From assembly GCA_965203685.1 (NCBI GenBank), contig OZ241908.1, forward strand, positions 3,162,001 through 3,226,000: a stretch of DNA of 64,000 nt. Reading direction: 5' to 3'. The notes under the pieces are model-generated. The model was given only the letters and a program-made list of their open reading frames with translations, did no database searches and was not told the origin of the DNA. The position numbers were made by a program, and so were the translations under genes. This document shows, piece by piece, positions 61,942 through 64,000 of this stretch. The stretch's first letter is position 1. Each line of letters opens with the position of its first letter. The stretch is from VXYL01 sp965203685. GTDB lineage: Bacteria > Pseudomonadota > Gammaproteobacteria > Pseudomonadales > Azotimanducaceae.

Positions 61942-62039
61942 GGCAGTTCTCCTCGAAGTCGAAGGGATCAAGCGGACCGGACGGTCCGCACGGGAAGCAG
62001 CGCCGGCGGAAACCGACGCTGCGAAGCCCGTCGAACCTA
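61942..62039 (-). promoter_or_regulatory. Type-I leader G
   Basis: Minus strand: TAGGTT (62034-62039) followed by CGACGGGC, hairpin GCAGCG/CGCTGC, hairpin GCGGACC-GTCC-GGTCCGC (61972-61989), TTGATC, GAGGAG and ATG. The -10 is 92 nt from the ATG. Its main stem is leader F's with both strands swapped at one pair, a compensatory change. Confidence 0.75.
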
Positions 62040-62259
62040 CCACCCCCCCGAAACCCGCGCCACACGCGTCCCAACCCGACCCGCCGCGCTAGGAGAGGCC
62101 CTCGACGAAACCCCGCGACGCCACGCCGACGGAGCTGTCCGCCAGTCCCGGCGATCCCGCCTGCCAGATCGCTGAGACCAACGACTCCCTGCCGCCCCGT
62201 CCGTCCCCACCGATACGAAGCGCAGCGCGCCGGCGCAGCCTGGCGCCCGGCAGCCGGCC

Positions 62260-62310
62260 GTCAAGGCGCACCGCTGCGCGGCTTCGGCCCTGGCGGGCCT
62301 CGGCCTTGAC
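62260..62310 (+). promoter_or_regulatory. Type-II structured leader 7
   Basis: A perfect 8-bp stem GTCAAGGC/GCCTTGAC (62260-62267 with 62303-62310) encloses CCGC-TGC-GCGG and GGCCC-TGGC-GGGCC, the same two inner hairpins as in leader 3. It ends 77 bases before the GTG at 62388. Confidence 0.74.
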
Positions 62311-62387
62311 CGCCCGCCGAGCGGCCGCCCGCGCCCGGGAGGCGCACCGCGCAACACCTTCCACCCCGCGACCCCGAGGAGGTCCAC

Positions 62388-62624
62388 GTGAAATCACCCA
62401 TGATCCGCAATCTTTTCCCCGAGGAACTCGGCCGCTACAGCGACCTCAAGGTCCTCGAGTCCGCCGCCGGCTTCTACGTCGGCACCACCTACGCCAACCC
62501 GGACGGCTTCACCGAGCCCGGCTCCCGCGACAGCGGCTACTTCCCCACCGCGGACGACGCGCAGGACTTCCTCGACCACGTGGCCGCGAGCGACGCCGGA
62601 CATCTCCTCCGGCAGCAGCCGTAA
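62388..62624 (+). CDS. Small hypothetical protein downstream of type-II leader 7
   Basis: A 78-residue protein: MIRNLFPEELGRYSDLKVLE, SAAGFYVGTTYANPDGFTEP, GSRDSGYFPTADDAQDFLDH and a short tail. The G.Y.GT.Y....G...P.SR.S.YF pattern with a final helix resembles small plasmid-encoded proteins of unknown function. GAGGAGG precedes the GTG start. Confidence 0.6.
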   Translation: MKSPMIRNLFPEELGRYSDLKVLESAAGFYVGTTYANPDGFTEPGSRDSGYFPTADDAQDFLDHVAASDAGHLLRQQP

Positions 62625-63274
62625 CCGCCCGACGGGACGCCGCTTGACACGCCGCCATTCCCGGCCGCCTTCCCGGCCCTCGCGTCCGCCCAGGACTCCG
62701 GCCAGCGCACCAACACCGACCCTCAAAGCCACCCTCGGCACATACGTGCAGGACACACGGCCGGTCGCCGACAACGACCCGAACCCCGTCCCCCTCTCGC
62801 GCCACGCTCCCACCGCGACACAGCGCCAGTCGAAGACGCGCCGGCGTTCGAGGCGAGCGGCGTTGGGAATCCCGATCCGGGCAAGGCGGAATGTGCGCGC
62901 CACGCTGTCGAGCCGGCGGCCTCGGTCGCTCCCGGCCGGGACCGTTCCGCACCCGTACCGCTCGAGGTGCCGCGACTCGCGCCGCGAGACAACGAACGCA
63001 TCCCTGGCCGAGAGATGTCATCGAACGTCCCGAGTGGCATGATTCGCGCCATGGTGGGCCGCGCAACGGACGGCGCCGTGGCCGCGCGAGGTCAAGAGGT
63101 GTTTCGACGCGAGTGCCACTTCTGCGAAGGCGAAACCGAGAGAAGCCGCAGGGGGCACGGCAGATGCGAACGCATGCTTCAGGCACGGAGCGACGTGGGC
63201 ATGCACGACCCCGGACGACGCGAGCGAAGCCGCGACAAGGGTCTCTCAAGTGGCCGCATCGAGGAGCACCGACC
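62625..63274. other. Intergenic; no gene recognised
   Basis: About 650 bp. Frames here lack start signals and family likeness. The right part should contain the hicAB promoter; no clear -35/-10 pair or palindrome was identified. Confidence 0.45.
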
Positions 63275-63529
63275 ATGGACCGGCACCAGCGCCTGAGGCA
63301 GGCGATCTTCGGCGGACGCGCGGACGCGAACATCCGATTCGCCGACCTGCGGGCGTTGCTGTTCCATCTCGGCTTTTCGGAGCGCGTTCGTGGCGGCCAC
63401 CACCTCTACCACAAGGCGGGGATTCCGGAGATCATCAACATACAGAGCCGCGGCGGACAGGCGAAGCCGTACCAGGTCAGACAGGTCCGCAACCTTATTC
63501 TGAAGTACGGGCTGGAAGGAGAACGCTGA
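63275..63529 (+). CDS. hicA: HicA-type mRNA interferase toxin
   Basis: An 84-residue protein: RQAIFGGRADANIRFADLRA, LLFHLGFSERVRGGHHLYHK, IPEIINIQSRGGQAKPYQVR and QVRNLILKYGLE. It is the HicA double-stranded-RNA-binding-like fold with the conserved G-(G)-H-H active histidine in RGGHHLYHK and the PYQVRQVR..I end. It cleaves mRNA; HicB neutralises it. GAGGAG precedes the ATG. The stop overlaps the hicB start as TGATG. Confidence 0.9.
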   Translation: MDRHQRLRQAIFGGRADANIRFADLRALLFHLGFSERVRGGHHLYHKAGIPEIINIQSRGGQAKPYQVRQVRNLILKYGLEGER

Positions 63530-63741
63530 TGTATCGCTACGAGATCATCCTCTATTGGAGCAACGAAGACGCGGCGTTCATCGCGGAGGCGCCGGAGTTG
63601 CCGGGGTGCATGGCGCACGGCGACGATCAGGAAACCGCATTGAAGAACGTCAAGGACGCCATGCGGTTCTGGATCGACACCGCCCGAGAACTGGGGCGAC
63701 CGATTCCCGAACCCAAGGGCGAGCGCTTGATGTACGCCTGA
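63529..63741 (+). CDS. hicB: HicB-type antitoxin (short form)
   Basis: A 70-residue protein: MYRYEIILYWSNEDAAFIAE, APELPGCMAHGDDQETALKN and VKDAMRFWIDTARELGRPIP. It matches the partly degraded RNase-H fold of HicB: the Y.......D..F.AE.PELPGC..HG....EAL.N. motif is complete. The usual C-terminal DNA-binding domain is missing, so autoregulation may need another factor. It is translationally coupled to hicA. Confidence 0.92.
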   Translation: MYRYEIILYWSNEDAAFIAEAPELPGCMAHGDDQETALKNVKDAMRFWIDTARELGRPIPEPKGERLMYA

Positions 63742-63885
63742 CGACGACCGTCCCGGTTGCGCTGCCCAACGGCGGCGGACTCTTTTTCCGGTCCATCGGC
63801 ATCCACAGCCGGTCGATCGTCGGCACCGACGCCATAAGCGCAGTGCGGACGCCCCGCCCCAGGTGCGAGCGCCCCGCCGGTCACG
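63742..63885. other. Intergenic; nothing recognised
   Basis: Short stretch between hicB and the convergent type-I leader at the right edge. Confidence 0.5.
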
Positions 63886-63954
63886 TCAGCGCCGGCGACC
63901 GTAGTCGTCGCGGCCCTGGCCGGAACGCGCGCGCCTGTCCACGGCCATTGCCAT
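63886..63954 (-). CDS. Possible 22-residue peptide of type-I cassette H
   Basis: ATG 63954 follows GAAGAG by six bases and gives MAMAVDRRARSGQGRDDYGRRR, a basic peptide, then TGA. It lies where other type-I leaders have their gene. A longer GTG frame from 63971 is an alternative. Neither is recognised. Confidence 0.3.
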   Translation of the reverse strand: MAMAVDRRARSGQGRDDYGRRR

Positions 63955-64000
63955 GTCAGCTCTTCGATCACAGTGCAACGGGCCGGACGGGCCGCACGAA
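63955..64000 (-). promoter_or_regulatory. Type-I leader H, partial at right edge
   Basis: Minus strand: GTGCGGCCCGTCCGGCCC (63978-63995), which matches the GTGCGG-N-CCGTCCGG-N-CC core of leaders F and G, then GTTGCAC. A GTGC/GCAC pair closes it. The -10 and first hairpin lie beyond the window. Confidence 0.5.

Noticed and set aside
1..64000. CRISPR arrays, tRNA and rRNA genes
   Set aside because: No regularly spaced direct repeats of CRISPR type, and no tRNA or rRNA sequence was recognised.

Overview
The window is GC-rich (about 70% by eye) bacterial DNA that reads as the accessory part of a large conjugative element (integrative element or megaplasmid). The organism is probably proteobacterial. 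That rests on the ICE-type backbone families and the MbnP/MbnH pair and is an inference; no rRNA, tRNA or housekeeping marker is visible.

Layout. 0-6 kb: a parAB partition operon leaving on the left, divergent from a TraI-like protein, a PFL_4669-like ICE protein and a ribbon-helix-helix protein. 6-9 kb: a minus-strand array of small genes, each behind its own promoter and hairpin leader (type I). 9-14 kb: a membrane protein/metallopeptidase pair, then an IS21 element that has cut another type-I gene in two. 14-17 kb: more type-I genes, a lipoprotein and an IS66 remnant. 17-25 kb: plus-strand operons for DNA processing (ERF annealing protein, YqaJ/lambda-type exonuclease, PAPS-reductase-like PP-loop protein, zinc ribbons, a large ParB-like protein). 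25-26 kb: HigBA and small genes. 27-34 kb: an exported DUF1501 protein paired with a 1717-residue cytochrome-like repeat protein. 34-45 kb: strawberry-notch helicase/methyltransferase, ArdC antirestriction protein, a DUF433/PIN-like pair, an Xre/RES pair and a YubB-like operon. 45-64 kb: FRG-TPR protein, a secreted LVIVD/Calx-beta/cadherin protein divergent from MbnP-MbnH, a one-protein two-component system, a tail-collar-like protein and a formylglycine-generating-enzyme-like protein, further type-I and type-II genes, and HicAB.

The most unusual signal is two families of repeated structured elements in front of genes. Type I (ten copies plus a relic, all serving minus-strand genes) combines a TAGNNT -10 box, two hairpins and a GAGGAG-type ribosome binding site. 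The gap between -10 and start codon is 85-92 nt in eight copies, and several of the genes end with the stop codon inside a hairpin loop. Type II (seven copies, all serving plus-strand genes) is a TCAAGG/CCTTGA stem that encloses one or two hairpins and sits 55-77 nt before the start codon. It precedes gene types known from plasmid leading regions (ParB-like, YubB, recombination, helicase/methylase; ArdC follows in one operon). These could be riboregulators or, for type II, Frpo-like single-stranded-DNA promoters. I do not recognise either as a described motif.

Many very long open frames opposite real genes are artefacts of high GC and are left out.
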